NCBI GenBank assembly: GCA_965276835.1
Contig: OZ255631.1
Span: 2,542,001 to 2,606,000, forward strand
Direction of reading: 5' to 3'
From: BOG-932 sp965276835
Lineage (GTDB): Bacteria > Pseudomonadota > Alphaproteobacteria > BOG-932 > Roseiterribacteraceae
DNA length: 64,000 nt
In this document: piece by piece, positions 62,594-64,000 of the stretch
Layout: each line of letters opens with the position of its first letter
Position numbering within the stretch: position 1 is the stretch's first letter
Translations under genes and position numbers: made by a program
The notes under the pieces: generated by a model
What the model saw: only the letters and a program-made list of their open reading frames with translations
What the model was told of the DNA's origin: nothing
Databases searched by the model: none

Positions 62594-63634
62594 CTAGTAG
62601 GCGTTGATGACGACATTGCGAAGGGTCTTCATCTCTTCCAGCGCCCGGCCGGAACCCAGCGCGACACAGGACAGCGGGTCGTCGGCGATCGACACCGGCA
62701 GGCCGGTGGCATAGCGCAGGACATGATCCAGGTTCGACAATAGCGCGCCGCCACCGGTCAGCACGATGCCCTTGTCGACGATGTCCGCGGCCAGTTCGGG
62801 CGCGGTATGCTCCAGCGCGACCTTCACCGCTTCGACAATCGCGGCGACCGGTTCGGCCAGGCTTTCGGCGATCTGGCGTTCGCTGATGATCAGTTCCTTA
62901 GGCACGCCGTTCATCAGGTCGCGACCCTTGATCTCCATCATGCGGCCGTCGCCCTCTTCGGGTGGGGCGGCCGATCCGATCGATTTCTTGATCCGCTCTG
63001 CCGAGCTTTCGCCGACCAGCAGATTATGGTGACGGCGGATATAGGCGATGATCGCCTCGTCCAGCTTGTCGCCGCCGACGCGGACGGAGCGGGAATAGAC
63101 GATGCCGCCCAACGAGATGACCGCGACCTCTGTCGTGCCGCCACCGATATCGACGACCATAGAGCCGGTCGGTTCGGTCACCGGAAGGCCGGCCCCGATA
63201 GCCGCCGCCATCGGCTCCTCGATCAGGAACACCCGGCGCGCGCCGGCGCTTTCGGCCGCTTCCTTGATGGCGCGGCGCTCGACCGCCGTGGATCCCGACG
63301 GCACGCAGATAATGACCTGCGGGCTGGCGAAGCTGCGCCGGTTATGCACCTTGCGGATGAAATGCTTGATCATCTCCTCGGCGACTTCGAAGTCGGCGAT
63401 GACGCCGTCGCGCAAGGGGCGGATGGCCTGGATATTGCCCGGCGTGCGGCCCAGCATCAGCTTGGCCTCGTCGCCGACGGCCAGGACCTGCGCCTTGCCG
63501 CGCACGGTGCTGATTGCAACGACCGAGGGCTCATTCAGGATGATGCCCCTGCCCTTCACATAGACAAGAGTGTTGGCGGTGCCGAGGTCTATGGCGATGT
63601 CGCTGGAGAGAAAGCCGAACAAATTTCCAAACAT
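62594..63634 (-). CDS. mreB: actin-like rod-shape protein MreB
   Basis: 346 residues. Actin-fold nucleotide motifs: DIAIDLGTANTLVYVKGRGI (phosphate 1), VVDIGGGTTEVAVISLGG (phosphate 2) and VLTGGGALLSNLD (adenosine). It forms filaments under the inner membrane that guide side-wall synthesis. First gene of the leftward cluster; its promoter must lie in 63635-63808, where no box stands out. Confidence 0.97.
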   Translation of the reverse strand: MFGNLFGFLSSDIAIDLGTANTLVYVKGRGIILNEPSVVAISTVRGKAQVLAVGDEAKLMLGRTPGNIQAIRPLRDGVIADFEVAEEMIKHFIRKVHNRRSFASPQVIICVPSGSTAVERRAIKEAAESAGARRVFLIEEPMAAAIGAGLPVTEPTGSMVVDIGGGTTEVAVISLGGIVYSRSVRVGGDKLDEAIIAYIRRHHNLLVGESSAERIKKSIGSAAPPEEGDGRMMEIKGRDLMNGVPKELIISERQIAESLAEPVAAIVEAVKVALEHTAPELAADIVDKGIVLTGGGALLSNLDHVLRYATGLPVSIADDPLSCVALGSGRALEEMKTLRNVVINAY

Positions 63635-63808
63635 CTTGGGCGCTGCAGTCCATTGGGCGCCGTGCGGCGCGATCGATCAAAAAATCACGAATATGGCCTG
63701 AAAGCCAAGGGCGCTTGGATAGAGCAGAACGCCCTTCGCCTCAACCCCGGCGGCACTGTAGGCCTGTGATCATGGCGAAGCGAGGGCAACCCGCGCGGCC
63801 CGGAAAAT

Positions 63809-64000
63809 TCAGTCGTCGATGGCCCGGTAGCCGGCCTCCTGGAAACGGCGAACCGGGCTGCGCGGGTCGGCCGCCGGTTGCTGGATCATGAAGATCTGGA
63901 CCATGTCCTCCTTGGGGTCGGCCTGCCACCAGGTGCCGTATGCACCGGGCCAGCCGAACGAACCGTTGGATGCATAGCCGAAGGGCGACAGTGCCTGTTT
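63809..64000 (-). CDS. beta-lactamase-family serine hydrolase, C-terminal end (partial)
   Basis: The last 63 residues of a protein entering from the right edge. FGWPGAYGTWWQADPKEDM, with FMIQQPAADPRSPVRRF after it, is the C-terminal pattern of class-C-like serine hydrolases and EstB-type esterases, where the HxG-like third motif is replaced by WPGAYG. The SxxK active site lies beyond the window. Confidence 0.75.
   Translation of the reverse strand, partial: KQALSPFGYASNGSFGWPGAYGTWWQADPKEDMVQIFMIQQPAADPRSPVRRFQEAGYRAIDD

Overview
This is chromosomal DNA of a GC-rich (roughly 60-65 %) Gram-negative bacterium, most likely an alphaproteobacterium. The indications are the rpsU/def/COQ9-family cluster, nasST-controlled nitrate assimilation, isoquinoline-oxidoreductase-type molybdoenzyme genes, and the mreBCD-mrdA-rodA cluster. 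I cannot fix the order; Sphingomonadales, Micropepsales or Rhodospirillales are all possible. Genes are tightly packed: 4-nt start/stop overlaps are common within operons, and several convergent pairs share their stop codons. I found no insertion sequence, integrase, phage gene or CRISPR array.

Layout. 1-2374: end of a sugar-catabolism operon (Gfo/Idh/MocA dehydrogenase, TIM-barrel isomerase, LacI regulator). 2450-2525: tRNA-Glu(CTC). 2834-4375: COQ9-like gene and peptide deformylase, divergent from rpsU, which has no ordinary start codon. 4471-6087: a CueR-like regulator with a textbook MerR-type operator and a metal-type permease. 6089-11280: macro-domain hydrolase, DgkA-type kinase, TauD-like dioxygenase, small exported protein, aminopeptidase P, PrmA. 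11397-16541: CstA plus YbdD, then a two-subunit molybdenum hydroxylase. 16538-18321: ferredoxin and cytochrome P450. 18458-23054: FKBP isomerase, HemD-like protein, cupin, GreB, two small membrane proteins, dienelactone hydrolase, exported protein.

23051-34618: a complete glycogen operon read leftward (glgP, glgB, glgC, glgA and one gene fusing GlgX to MalQ). It covers ADP-glucose synthesis, chain elongation, branching, phosphorolysis, debranching and maltodextrin recycling. Next come MgtC-like and HAD genes.

36176-44886: assimilatory nitrate reduction read leftward. nasT-nasS encode an ANTAR antiterminator and a cytoplasmic nitrate sensor. The structural operon is an MFS nitrate transporter, nirB, nirD and nasA. 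Both transcription units have good sigma-54 promoters, the structural one has two NtrC-type sites, and its 5' leader holds several hairpins. Together these suggest dual control: nitrogen limitation sets initiation and nitrate sets elongation.

44975-49552: SnoaL-like protein, exported S53 peptidase, CLC chloride channel with CBS domains. 49949-50024: tRNA-Lys(CTT). 50194-56304: a six-gene operon around a MoxR ATPase (DUF4129, DUF4350, MoxR, DUF58, SpoIIM-like, RDD). It is followed on the other strand by two paralogous membrane proteins. 58043-63634: the rod-shape cluster rodA, mrdA, mreD, mreC, mreB. 63809-64000: C-terminal end of a beta-lactamase-family serine hydrolase.
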